Below, one piece after another: positions 40,319-48,143 of a DNA stretch of 61,624 nucleotides. This stretch comes from Kaistella chaponensis. GTDB lineage: Bacteria > Bacteroidota > Bacteroidia > Flavobacteriales > Weeksellaceae. Location: NCBI RefSeq assembly GCF_900156725.1, contig NZ_FTOI01000017.1, positions 1-61,624 on the forward strand. Reading direction: 5' to 3'. The notes under the pieces were generated by a model that saw only the letters and a program-made list of their open reading frames with translations, ran no database searches and had not been told where the DNA came from. Numbering within the stretch: position 1 is the stretch's first letter; each line of letters starts with the position of its first letter. Made by a program: the position numbers and the translations under genes.

Positions 40319-40331
40319 GTGGAGGATATCG
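40319..40331. repeat. attR: 13-bp repeat overlapping the tRNA 3' end
   Basis: Identical to 16828-16840. It covers the tRNA discriminator base and the 3' acceptor strand through the start of the T arm, leaving the tRNA gene intact. Confidence 0.85.
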
Positions 40332-40393
40332 GGATCGAACCGACCACCTCAACACTGCCAGTGTTGCGCTCTAGCCAGATGAGCTAATCCCCC
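40320..40393 (-). tRNA. tRNA-Ala (anticodon GGC)
   Basis: A 74-nt cloverleaf can be drawn on the minus strand. The acceptor GGGGGAT pairs with ATCCTCC (one G-U), the D stem is GCTC/GAGC, the anticodon stem CAACA/TGTTG holds loop CTGGCAG, and the T stem GTCGG/CCGAT holds loop TTCGATC. The anticodon is GGC, reading GCC alanine codons. CCA is not encoded. The 3' end is the integration site of the adjacent mobile element. Confidence 0.95.
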
Positions 40394-40480
40394 TTTTTCT
40401 TCAATTTAGATTGTATGGTCTGAATTTTAGATTTGCAATGATACAAATTTTTGTGATTTAAAAGCAATTTTCGACCTGCT

Positions 40481-41272
40481 TTATTTTTTTTCTGCGACGA
40501 GAGAAAAAACAAGAGGTATTTTATTTCCAAATTTTGAAATTTGAAATTTGCCTTTCTCTGTTTCCTCAATGTGTTGAAAACAAGGATATGGCGACCAATT
40601 GTATTCCCGAAAAGACTGTAGCTGCAGGTTTTCTTGGAGTAAACTGGTCAAAACATCTGAGGTGGGATGATTCCAGCTGACTTCCTGATCCGCGAGATTT
40701 GCCGTTCTGTCTGCATAAGTGCCTTCATTAGTTTCGACAATCACCTCTTCGTTAAAATAATTGTATTTCACGAAAGTGAAGTCATTATCGAATATCCAAA
40801 CGATTGGATGAAATTCTACGAAGATTAATTTTCCGCCAGGTTTTAAAAAATGTGAGACAACTTTTGCCCACTTTTCTAAATCGGGAAGCCAACCAATGGT
40901 GCCATAAGTTGTGTAAACGATGTCGAATTTCTGATCTAAAACATGGGGCAATCCATAGACATCAGAAATGATGAATTGGGTATCTGTTCCACATTTTTGC
41001 GCCAGATCTTTTGCCGCTTCGATGGCTTTATCTGATAAATCCACTCCCGTAACTTTTGCGCCCATTCGGGAGAGCGAAATAGAATCCTGACCAAAGTGAC
41101 ATTGCAAATGCAGGATTTCTTTGCCTTTGATTTCTTTTAAAAGTTCCAATTCGATTGAATTTAAAGAAGTTCGTCCTTTTATAAATTCATCGACGAAATA
41201 AAAATCAGATTTCAAATGTGAATCTACTTTCGCATTCCATAATTTTCGATTGATGTCTAGATAATTTTCCAT
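40481..41272 (-). CDS. Class I SAM-dependent methyltransferase
   Basis: A 263-residue methyltransferase of unknown substrate. Motif I is ILHLQCHFGQDSISLSRMGAKVTGVDLSDKAIEAAKDLA (SAM binding, about residues 53-90), motif II-like FDIVYTTYGTIGWLPDLEKWA, then LKPGGKLIFVEFHPIVWIFD. Later residues (NLADQEVSWNHPTSDVL...FREYNWSPYPCF) are typical of a small-molecule methyltransferase subgroup common in Gram-positives and Bacteroidetes. It is monocistronic and lies outside the mobile element, upstream of tRNA-Ala on the same strand. The first bases of its leader share a 26-bp direct repeat with 42003-42028. Confidence 0.9.
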   Translation of the reverse strand: MENYLDINRKLWNAKVDSHLKSDFYFVDEFIKGRTSLNSIELELLKEIKGKEILHLQCHFGQDSISLSRMGAKVTGVDLSDKAIEAAKDLAQKCGTDTQFIISDVYGLPHVLDQKFDIVYTTYGTIGWLPDLEKWAKVVSHFLKPGGKLIFVEFHPIVWIFDNDFTFVKYNYFNEEVIVETNEGTYADRTANLADQEVSWNHPTSDVLTSLLQENLQLQSFREYNWSPYPCFQHIEETEKGKFQISKFGNKIPLVFSLVAEKK

Positions 41273-41404
41273 TATTTCGAGATTACAAATAAAGTTCTTG
41301 TTATAAATAAACTGTCACTAATTGCTGTTTTATAGTTTAATTTTTCACTGCTCGTTCTTCTTCAAATTTAGCAACAATTCTCCCAAATGAAACAACCCAA
41401 AGTC

Positions 41405-41733
41405 TTATCTCCTCAAAAGCCCCTTGTAAATCTCCAGTTCCTTTTCTAGGTTGGCCATTTTTTCATTGGTTTTTACCGGGAAATCCGGCGGATAGGTGCT
41501 GATAAGATCCGACAGAAAATCATAATTCAGCACAATCGACAATTTTTCCAGATGATCCCAAACTGCAGCGAAGGTTGTTTGTAATAAGCCCGTACCGTAC
41601 TGGAATTCACCCCAATTCTTCTTGCTGCTTCAGACGACGAAACGTGTAACTCACGAAGTTTTTTCTGAATCAACTGCCCAATATGCGGATAAGGTTGGGT
41701 ACCAGGTTTCAAATAAGTATGTGTTTTAACCAT
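41405..41733 (-). pseudogene. HTH protein gene with a one-base frameshift
   Basis: The first frame encodes MVKTHTYLKPGTQPYPHIGQ...LRELHVSSSEAARRIGVNSSTVRAYYKQPSLQ, with an XRE-like helix-turn-helix. It then runs into a nonsense tail and a stop at 41527. Around 41559, shifting by one base continues sensibly as VWDHLEKLSIVLNYDFLSDLIS...TNEKMANLEKELEIYKGLLRR to a stop at 41405. Joined, this is a 108-residue protein with an HTH and a C-terminal coiled coil. The break may be a real mutation, a programmed shift or a sequencing error. A 21-bp repeat array lies 60 bp upstream of its start. Confidence 0.75.
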
Positions 41734-41792
41734 TATTTAACGATTTTATGAGATTAAAATTAATAAATATAAATCTAATACCACCAAATTAA

Positions 41793-41909
41793 GGTCTAAA
41801 ACATCTTCGTCATTATCTTAAACTACAATTACAATGTTTAATACATCAATTTCAATGTTTAACACTTCAATTTTAATGCCTAATACATCAATTGTAATGT
41901 TTTAGACCT
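41793..41909. repeat. Four 21-bp units bracketed by 13-bp inverted repeats
   Basis: Units starting at 41826, 41847, 41868 and 41889 share the pattern CAATT-nn-AATGTTTAA-n-AC-n-T with an exact 21-bp period; two weaker units lie to the left. AGGTCTAAAACAT (41792-41804) and ATGTTTTAGACCT (41897-41909) are a perfect inverted pair enclosing them. The array lies upstream of the frameshifted HTH gene. Confidence 0.8.
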
Positions 41910-42002
41910 CTTTTTAGTAGTCTTAAACGTAAATTATAGTCAAAAAAGGTATTTTTACTTTTGGGGTTTATCCCTTTAGTTGGATGAAGGAATAATCTGC
42001 GC

Positions 42003-42299
42003 TTACTTCGAGATTAAAAATAAAGTTCCAGCTATAATTAAAACGGTTCCCATTGAGGTTTTCCAGGTTAATGTTTCGCCTAAAAATAATATTGCCAAAT
42101 CGCGCCGTTCCGAAGTGGTTTTTGCTAAATGCAAGAAATCAGCATTAAGCTCAGAAAACACATATCCTGATTTTTCCCTTTCATCATTAACCTCGACAAT
42201 AAAACCGGATCGGTAAGCAGTTGGCAAAGGTAGATTTCTTGATAGAGACCAACCTTTCAGCCATTTTCCGACGAGATCATTAGAAATTTCTTTTTCCAC
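42003..42299 (-). pseudogene. Hybrid ORF: GNAT N-terminus joined to an EamA-transporter tail
   Basis: The first ~65 residues (LVGKWLKGWSLSRNLPLPTAYRSGFIVEVNDEREKSGYVFSELNADFLHLAK) match the start of a known GNAT-type acetyltransferase group. The last ~28 (ILFLGETLTWKTSMGTVLIIAGTLFLISK) match the final transmembrane helix of EamA/DMT transporters (FLGExLTWxxxxGxxLIIAG). Neither half is complete. The join around TTSERRDLA is best explained by a deletion that removed most of two genes. It starts two bases after the hisS stop and is probably transcribed with it, but the product is unlikely to function. Confidence 0.75.
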
Positions 42300-42301
42300 T
42301 T

Positions 42302-43654
42302 CTAAGCGTTCAGAAATTCTTCTAAGGTAACGGTGGCTTGTTCTCCAGTTTTAATATTTTTAAAAGTAATCGTGTTGTTTTTCAATTCTTCTTCCCCTAA
42401 AAAAACCAGATTTAAAATTCCCTTTTTCTCGGCGTAGGTAAACTGCTTTTTCAGTTTTGCTGATTCGGGGTAAAGTTCTGCTGAAATTCCTTTTTCACGC
42501 AGTAAAGCGATCACTTTCATCGCTCCTAGAGATTCATTTTCGCCATAATTCGCAAAAAGATACTGCACGGTTTTCATAGAATCTTCAGGGAATAAACCGA
42601 GTTCTTCCATCACCAAATAAATTCGATCGAGACCAAAAGAAATTCCAATTCCGGGGATATTTTTCAAGCCGAAAACTTCGGTTAAATTATCATATCTTCC
42701 GCCACCGCCGATAGAACCCATGGCTACGTTGTTGGCTTTCACTTCAAAAATGGCACCGGTATAATAGTCGAGTCCTCTCGCTAAAGTGATGTCGAATTTT
42801 ATATTTTCTTCAGAAACACCCAATTCCAGACAGGTTTTCAAAACAAATTCTAATTCTTCTACTCCATTTGTTCCTGCTTCATTTCCTTGGAATTTTTCTT
42901 TCAGCTGCAACACATTTTCAAGCGCATTATTGCTTTGAGAAAAAAGAAAATCTAGTTTTTCAATGGATTCCAACGGGATGTTTTTTTCTATCAATTCCTT
43001 CACAACACCCTCTTTACCGATTTTATCGAGTTTGTCTAAAGCTACGGTGAAATCGATTAGTTGCTCAGAAATTCCCGCAAAATCTGCTAAACCAGAAAGT
43101 ATTTTGCGATTATTCAAATGAATAGTCACCGGGATTTTTAATTCTGAAAAAGATTTTAAATACAGTTGCACCAACTCTACTTCCTGCCATAAACTTTCGC
43201 TCCCCACAACATCTGCATCACACTGATAAAATTCACGGAAACGCCCTTTTTGTGGACGGTCGGCTCGCCAAACTGGTTGAATTTGATAGCGTTTAAAAGG
43301 AAAAGTAATTTTTCCGTGATTCATGGCGACAAATCTTGCGAAAGGAACGGTTAGATCATAACGCAAAGCTTTTTCTGAGATTTGAGCAATCAGTTTCTGA
43401 GAATTTTTGGAATTCCAATCTTCGTCTTTTGTTTTTGAGGCGTAATCACCAGAATTCAAAATTTTGAAAATTAAGCGATCACCTTCTTCACCGTATTTTC
43501 CGGTTAAAGTAGAAAGGTTTTCAAAACTTGGTGTTTCTAAAGGTTGAAACCCAAACAATTCGAAATTTTTCTGTAAAACATTGGTAATAAATCTTCTTCC
43601 TGCAATTTCTGGAGCGGAAAAATCTCGGGTTCCTTTGGCTAAACTGGGCTTCAT
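42302..43654 (-). CDS. hisS: Histidyl-tRNA synthetase
   Basis: Charges tRNA-His with histidine in the cytoplasm. The 450 residues show the class II motifs: motif 1 region [23 protein letters not shown], motif 2 [23 protein letters not shown], the histidine-specific [14 protein letters not shown] and [11 protein letters not shown], and motif 3 [19 protein letters not shown]-terminal anticodon-binding domain ([35 protein letters not shown]...) is complete. It is preceded by about 90 bp of non-coding DNA and followed after two bases by the hybrid remnant ORF. Identification is secure. Confidence 0.97.
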   Translation of the reverse strand: MKPSLAKGTRDFSAPEIAGRRFITNVLQKNFELFGFQPLETPSFENLSTLTGKYGEEGDRLIFKILNSGDYASKTKDEDWNSKNSQKLIAQISEKALRYDLTVPFARFVAMNHGKITFPFKRYQIQPVWRADRPQKGRFREFYQCDADVVGSESLWQEVELVQLYLKSFSELKIPVTIHLNNRKILSGLADFAGISEQLIDFTVALDKLDKIGKEGVVKELIEKNIPLESIEKLDFLFSQSNNALENVLQLKEKFQGNEAGTNGVEELEFVLKTCLELGVSEENIKFDITLARGLDYYTGAIFEVKANNVAMGSIGGGGRYDNLTEVFGLKNIPGIGISFGLDRIYLVMEELGLFPEDSMKTVQYLFANYGENESLGAMKVIALLREKGISAELYPESAKLKKQFTYAEKKGILNLVFLGEEELKNNTITFKNIKTGEQATVTLEEFLNA

Positions 43655-43746
43655 AGATATTGGTAATGAATAATAAGTAATGGTAATTTTGCTGTCAAAA
43701 TGCTTGTAGCAGTCCGCAAAAATACAAAATTATTCATCTAAAATTA

Positions 43747-44229
43747 CTAAAGATGCTTGATCATCCAAAGGTTGCAACCACAATGTCCGGAATTTCCCAG
43801 TGGTTTTTCCAAATAAGTAAATCCCTGTTTTTCATAAATAGAAACTGCGGTAGAAAATTCGGGTAAACTTTCGATATAAATTGATTTGAACCCCTGATTT
43901 TTTGCAAATGCAATACTTTCTTCCATTAACATTTTCCCCAAACCTTTCCCTCGAGAATCTTTAGCGATATAAAATTTAACGAGTTCTGCACAATGTTCCG
44001 GTAAACCATCTGTGGGGAAAATTCCGCAACAACCGCACAATTCACCATCTACTTCTGATACAAAAAGCACTGCATTTTCTGCCTCAAATAATTCGCATAA
44101 ATGATCTGTTGTGGGATCTTCATAAACTGTTCCTTTTGTAGAAACATTAAAATCGTGGAAGCAGCTGCGAATGATTTTCGCTAAGAATTGATTATCTGAT
44201 TTTTGGATTTTTCTAATGATCGTTTTCAT
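43747..44229 (-). CDS. GNAT family N-acetyltransferase
   Basis: A 160-residue acetyltransferase. The acetyl-CoA-binding motif is DSRGKGLGKMLMEESIAFAKNQGF (R/QxxGxG/A with the following helix), preceded by the beta strand AELVKFYIAK. The C-terminal YEKQGFTYLEKPLGNSGHCGCNLWMIKHL is unusually Cys/His-rich (HCGC), as is ELCGCCGIFP in the middle. This subgroup occurs widely in Bacteroidetes without a known substrate. It is a single gene 90 bp upstream of hisS. An obvious metal site cannot be claimed. Confidence 0.88.
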   Translation of the reverse strand: MKTIIRKIQKSDNQFLAKIIRSCFHDFNVSTKGTVYEDPTTDHLCELFEAENAVLFVSEVDGELCGCCGIFPTDGLPEHCAELVKFYIAKDSRGKGLGKMLMEESIAFAKNQGFKSIYIESLPEFSTAVSIYEKQGFTYLEKPLGNSGHCGCNLWMIKHL

Positions 44230-44350
44230 TTTATAAATTTAAAAAAACTAATCCGTTAAAAACCTAAAAATAACTCCGATCGCTTACCTTTCAAATCAGA
44301 AAAGAGTGAAGAAAATTACTTTGCTTCTTTAAAATATAGAATTCTGAGCT

Positions 44351-44797
44351 TTAAACTGTTTCTAAAATCTGAATAATTTCCCCGCCATAATTTTCAATTT
44401 TAAATTTACCGAAACCTTTGATATCCAGAAGTTCTTCTTTTTTAATAGGTTTGTATTTTGCGATTGAGAGTAGTTCTTTGTTGGTGGCAATGAAATAAAC
44501 GGGCAGACTTTTTTCTTTCGCTTTCTCGCTGCGCCACAATTTAAGGGAATCGAGAATTTTAATTTCATCGGAATTCAGCTGTTCCTGTTCTGCCCTGTAT
44601 TTTTCGTTTTTTGGTTCGTTGAACTGCACTTTCAATTCTTCATAATACAAAATAACCGACCAATAATTCTCTTCCTCTTTCACGAAAGCGGTTTCATATT
44701 TCAAGATATTATTTTCTTGTAAAAAATGATCGAGTCTTTTTTGATCATCGTAAATAAACTCTTCAGAGAGGCGTATTTTAAAAATTTTTGTTTTCAT
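44351..44797 (-). CDS. HRDC domain-containing protein
   Basis: A 148-residue protein whose C-terminal ~80 residues form an HRDC domain, the small nucleic-acid-binding helical bundle found in RecQ helicases and RNase D: EQLNSDEIKILDSLKLWRSEKAKEKSLPVYFIATNKELLSIAKYKPIKKEELLDIKGFGKFKIENYGGEII. The N-terminal 65 residues are a beta-rich region (KIFKIRLSEEFIYDDQKRLDHFLQENNILKYETAFVKEEENYWSVILYYEE). Stand-alone HRDC proteins of this type are common in Flavobacteriia. It is 90 bp downstream of ssb on the same strand, which supports a nucleic-acid role. Confidence 0.9.
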   Translation of the reverse strand: MKTKIFKIRLSEEFIYDDQKRLDHFLQENNILKYETAFVKEEENYWSVILYYEELKVQFNEPKNEKYRAEQEQLNSDEIKILDSLKLWRSEKAKEKSLPVYFIATNKELLSIAKYKPIKKEELLDIKGFGKFKIENYGGEIIQILETV

Positions 44798-44887
44798 GAT
44801 TTTGTGTTTTCTTTAAAAAATGTAAAAAAGAGAAGCAAGCCGAATTCGATGGGAAAAACAAATCCGGCTTTGCTGCTCCAAACCCAC

Positions 44888-45217
44888 TTATTTCCCTCCT
44901 AGAAGCACAAGTTCCTCCACACGGATTTCTGTGATATAGCGTTTCACTCCATCTTTATCATCATACGTTCTGTAAATAACTTTACCTTCCACGGCGATTT
45001 CTTTGCCTTTTTCCACATATTTCTCCATAATGTCTGCTAATTTTCCACCGGCAGATAAACTGTGCCATTGTGTTTCCTCTACTTTTTCTCCCAAAGCATT
45101 GGTGTAATGATCGGTGGTTGCTAAACTGACTTTCGCCAATTTTCCGTTTTCGAATTTTACGATTTCTACGTCTTTTCCTGTTCTACCGATTAAGGTAACT
45201 TTGTTTCTTAGTGACAT
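44888..45217 (-). CDS. ssb: Single-stranded DNA-binding protein, short form
   Basis: An OB-fold SSB of 109 residues: MSLRNKVTLIGRTGKDVEIVKFENGKLAKVSLATTDHYTNALGEKVEETQWHSLSAGGKLADIMEKYVEKGKEIAVEGKVIYRTY and YITEIRVEELVLLGGK cover the complete domain. It stops right after the OB fold and lacks the flexible linker and the acidic DDxIPF tip by which full-length SSB recruits repair and replication proteins. A longer housekeeping SSB presumably exists elsewhere. Short SSBs of this kind are often accessory. The start ATG has a typical spacing to AT-rich upstream DNA. Confidence 0.92.
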   Translation of the reverse strand: MSLRNKVTLIGRTGKDVEIVKFENGKLAKVSLATTDHYTNALGEKVEETQWHSLSAGGKLADIMEKYVEKGKEIAVEGKVIYRTYDDKDGVKRYITEIRVEELVLLGGK

Positions 45218-45606
45218 GGCTTTAAATTTTATAATTAAACATTAGAAACGAGTCTCACTGATTTTCCTCGAATCTCTGTTGCAAAGGTTCATCGGTTGTG
45301 AAAAAATAGTCGGTAGAGAATTGCTTATTGTCGTTTGTAGTCGTTTGCACAGAATATATATCTGATTTTCAGTAATTTAAAATTCCATTTTTTTGGTGAA
45401 AAATGATTTTATATTCTATTCAAAGATTGAAAAAAGCGTCGAAAATCTAAAATATCATTTGATCATTGATCGCAAATTTTCACTATTTTAGCGATGCAAT
45501 ATTATATGGTGATTGCGAAATTAACACAACCAACTTTGGCTGGTTAATATGATTTTGTGATACATATATAAGTTAGCAGAAAGTTTAAACAAAAAGCTCG
45601 CATAAA
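45218..45606. other. Divergent intergenic region with a cassette head
   Basis: Holds the leftward ssb promoter and, near its right end, GTTAGCAG at 45572-45579 followed by AAAGTTTAAAC, the head octamer that also starts the lipoprotein cassette at 1248-1255. The 45440-45540 part is AT-rich with a small dyad TGATCATTGATCGCA. No gene is seen. Confidence 0.45.
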
Positions 45607-46137
45607 ATGAAATTTGTGTTTTTTATAATAATTTTTGCGTTAATTCTACTTTTAATTAGTTTTGCGTTGGCAAAGATTTTAGGTTTTATTTTTTCAAAAT
45701 TATGTAATGAAAAACCTAAAAAATTGAGAGTTTTAAATGCAACATCAACAATTATTATTTTCCTCTCTTTTATTTTCTACATCTTTTTTTATAATCCTGC
45801 TAAAAATTATAAAACTGCATTTATTGAAAAAAATAATAATCAATATGTAATAACAACGATAGGCAGGAGAAATTTAATGCTTCACGACCCAATTTCTGCA
45901 ATTAAAAAAGGAACCTACATTGACAGTGCTAAATTCACAGTTTTAAAATCAAATGGAATTATCAAAGGAAAAGAACTACCAACTGATCTTGGATCTTATC
46001 CAACCATTAATAACGACGCTATTATCATAAAAGGGAATTCACTTAAAATTAATTTAATCTATTATAATTTTGACGACAAAGTAAACAAACCAAATGTATG
46101 GAACGGAAAATATAAATTAGTGAAAAGAAATTTCTAA
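45607..46137 (+). CDS. Membrane protein of unknown function (cassette gene)
   Basis: A 176-residue protein with two N-terminal membrane segments (residues 2-28 and about 45-67: VFFIIIFALILLLISFALAKILGFIF and ATSTIIIFLSFIFYIFF) and a C-terminal periplasmic domain of about 105 residues beginning NPAKNYKTAFIEKNNNQYVITTIGRRNLMLHDP. No family is recognised. It is bounded on the left by the GTTAGCAG head 35 bp upstream and on the right by palindromic repeat copy B, nine bases after the stop, giving a single-gene cassette. Base composition is very AT-rich. Confidence 0.7.
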   Translation: MKFVFFIIIFALILLLISFALAKILGFIFSKLCNEKPKKLRVLNATSTIIIFLSFIFYIFFYNPAKNYKTAFIEKNNNQYVITTIGRRNLMLHDPISAIKKGTYIDSAKFTVLKSNGIIKGKELPTDLGSYPTINNDAIIIKGNSLKINLIYYNFDDKVNKPNVWNGKYKLVKRNF

Positions 46138-46145
46138 AAAACCTC

Positions 46146-46270
46146 CTGCTAACATCTTATTGGAAATAGTGCGAAAGAATCGCAAGTTTAACCATTTTAG
46201 ATCATCCGAAGTTTAATTATTACAAGACGGTTTCCAAATTTAATACGCACCATCGCCAATACCCGATAAG
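46146..46270 (+). repeat. Palindromic cassette-end repeat, copy B
   Basis: Begins CTGCTAACATC and runs to CGCACCATCGCCAATACCCG. It aligns with copy A over the full ~125 bp with roughly two thirds identity and the same spacing. Its initial CTGCTAAC complements the GTTAGCAG head at 45572. Confidence 0.75.
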
Positions 46271-46372
46271 TTTGTGGCAACACTACCTCACTGCGGACAA
46301 AAAGACTAAATGACATGAAAATCAATCAGAAAATAAAGCAAATACAATTATAACCTATTAACAAACTCTAAT

Positions 46373-47005
46373 ATGAAAAGTACTTTATTAATCTTATTAA
46401 CTACATTTTTATCAACAATTTCTTCATATGGTCAATCATTCGAAGGGAAAATTATTTATTCAAATACGTACAAAAGCAAAATGCCAAATGTTGCCGACGA
46501 ACAATTTACTGCAATGATGGGTTCGATACAAGAATATTACATCAAAAATGGTGACTATAAATCTGTTGCGAATGGTTCTCTTTTGCAGTCGCAGAACTAC
46601 GTAAATAAAGAAAATAAACTTTATACAAAAATGGCTAATTCAGAAGCTTTTTTGTGGGATGATTGCGCAACAAACCCAGACGAAGTTTTAAAAGCTGAAC
46701 TCAACAAAGAGGTTACTGTAATACTTGGTTACAAATGTGACGAGTTAATACTGACTTGTAAAAGTGGAATTCAAAAATATTATTTCAATTCCAAATTTTC
46801 AGTAGACCCAAAACTTTTTGAAAATCACAAATTTGGTAATTGGTATGACTTTGTTTCAAAAGCCAATGCTTTACCTTTGAAATCGTTGATAGAAAATGCA
46901 CAATTTAGTTTGGAAAGCAATGCAACAAACATAACAGAAATGAAACTTGATAATTCGTTTTTTGCATTACCTCCGAATTCAAAATCTATGAAAAGTCCGT
47001 ACTAA
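46373..47005 (+). CDS. Secreted protein, DUF4412/GLPGLI-like
   Basis: A 210-residue exported protein with a cleavable signal peptide (MKSTLLILLTTFLSTISSYGQ, cleavage likely after SYG). The mature part starts SFEGKIIYSNTYKSKMP, a hallmark of small periplasmic Bacteroidetes proteins of the DUF4412 or GLPGLI type, then YYIKNGDYKSVANGSLLQSQNYVNKENKLYTKMANSEAFLW. Two Cys (DDCATN, YKCDELILTCKSG) may form disulphides. Function is unknown. It stands between palindromic repeat copies B and C, which makes it another cassette-like gene. Confidence 0.75.
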   Translation: MKSTLLILLTTFLSTISSYGQSFEGKIIYSNTYKSKMPNVADEQFTAMMGSIQEYYIKNGDYKSVANGSLLQSQNYVNKENKLYTKMANSEAFLWDDCATNPDEVLKAELNKEVTVILGYKCDELILTCKSGIQKYYFNSKFSVDPKLFENHKFGNWYDFVSKANALPLKSLIENAQFSLESNATNITEMKLDNSFFALPPNSKSMKSPY

Positions 47006-47020
47006 TAAAAAAAGTCCAAC

Positions 47021-47142
47021 CTCTAATAGCCGTATCTCGCAATAGCGAAATTTAAACTAAATGTACGTTCCGCAAGAAATTTTTTCTTTAGCAGAAAATA
47101 ACTCGTTCCGACATTCGCAACTTTCGAGAAGCGGCAAAACGT
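47021..47142 (+). repeat. Palindromic cassette-end repeat, copy C (diverged)
   Basis: Begins CTCTAATAGCCG, contains CGCAATAGCGAAATTTAAACT and ends CGAGAAGCGGCAAAACGTTT. The ending GCGGCAAAACGTT shows what follows AAAACG when no IS is present. Confidence 0.65.
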
Positions 47143-47159
47143 TTATTAATCTTTCCTAA

Positions 47160-48143
47160 ATGAAGCGATTCTACATCCTTTTTATTATACTTTCAATATT
47201 TTCAACTTGTTTTTCACAAAGCAAGGAACTCCTTGGAAAATGGGTTTTGGTGCGATCAACCTTGGTTGGAAATATCAATTTAGACCTCAATAATCCTGAT
47301 TATTCAACCAAACTTATTTATTTTATTACTCCAAAAGCATTGCAGTTTTCTAGGTATAAACTTCCTGCAACCTTTACGGATACACAAATAAAAACAGAAT
47401 TTCGAACGATTAATTATGTTTTAAAAGACAAATATTTAATCCTTCAAGATCAATATGACAACAAAATTAGTTACTTTCTTAAAGCAGATGATTTTGTTAG
47501 AAAAAATTCAGAATTTGCGTTGAAACCTCTCGTGAGAAATACAGATTCGTTGTATGTCGCAAATAATTTGAACGATTATGAACTTTCGGACAACCAAGAT
47601 TATGAAGAATTAATTAGTTTAAATAGTAAAGAAGCGGGAAGATCATCAAAAACATTTACTGATTTATATTTTCAAATAGAATTTGTTTTAACAAAAAACA
47701 ATAAGATTGAAAATATAAAAATTCTCCATTCAATTGACGAAAATTATGACCAAGATTATATTCGAGCTTTAAAAAAATCAGAAAAATTTCTCAAGAATAT
47801 CTCCGGAAAAAACCTTTTGATTACAAAAGAAGTCAATCATTTAAAATGGGCAAATGATTTAAAAGATAAAAATGAGCGGCAACTTTATGATCTTCTCGAC
47901 AAAGGTTTTAAAAATTACACCGAAAATAATTTCGAAAAAGCAATTGAAGCTTATTCCCAAATTGAAAATTTACCTATTGCAAATAATCGTTTTAATTCTT
48001 TAATAAAAGACTCTCAAGTAAAATTGGGCGTTTCATATTTAGTAACTGGAATGAGAGAAGAAGCATGCAAAACATTCAATAAAATAGGAGATAAAACAGA
48101 TTTTGACATCCGAAATTATCTCCTCGATTTTTGCACTCGATAA
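47160..48143 (+). CDS. Secreted protein with a C-terminal TPR-like region
   Basis: A 327-residue exported protein. A signal peptide (MKRFYILFIILSIFSTCFSQ) leads to SKELLGKWVLVRSTLVGN, a lipocalin-like or DUF-type opening. The middle region is a TonB-C-like or energy-coupling-like fold (DLYFQIEFVLTKNNKIENIKILHSIDENYDQDYIRALKKSEKF): IEFVLTKNNKIENIKIL resembles the TonB C-terminal pattern, but this is weak. The last 75 residues form TPR-like helices (AIEAYSQIENLPIANNRF, KLGVSYLVTGMREEACKTFNKIG). Function is unknown. It follows repeat copy C by 17 bp and may be the last gene of the cassette row. Confidence 0.7.
   Translation: MKRFYILFIILSIFSTCFSQSKELLGKWVLVRSTLVGNINLDLNNPDYSTKLIYFITPKALQFSRYKLPATFTDTQIKTEFRTINYVLKDKYLILQDQYDNKISYFLKADDFVRKNSEFALKPLVRNTDSLYVANNLNDYELSDNQDYEELISLNSKEAGRSSKTFTDLYFQIEFVLTKNNKIENIKILHSIDENYDQDYIRALKKSEKFLKNISGKNLLITKEVNHLKWANDLKDKNERQLYDLLDKGFKNYTENNFEKAIEAYSQIENLPIANNRFNSLIKDSQVKLGVSYLVTGMREEACKTFNKIGDKTDFDIRNYLLDFCTR

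Larger units (their letters stand above)
16828..40331. mobile_element. 23.5-kb integrative mobilizable element at tRNA-Ala, carrying defence systems
   Basis: Bounded by 13-bp direct repeats GTGGAGGATATCG, the right one being the 3' end of tRNA-Ala(GGC). Integrase and a DUF3853-like gene lie just inside the left end; matching candidate arm sites (RCAAGACAAAT) occur inside both ends. Cargo from left to right: HipBST toxin-antitoxin, AbiE, an ABC-ATPase pair, a LlaJI-like restriction system with vsr, small HTH and unknown genes. The mobility core is at the right: membrane protein, relaxase, MobC, primase, SF3 helicase, HTH protein. No type IV secretion or coupling protein genes are present, so it should be mobilizable rather than self-transmissible. 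The flanking genes fhs and the tRNA are intact. Confidence 0.85.
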
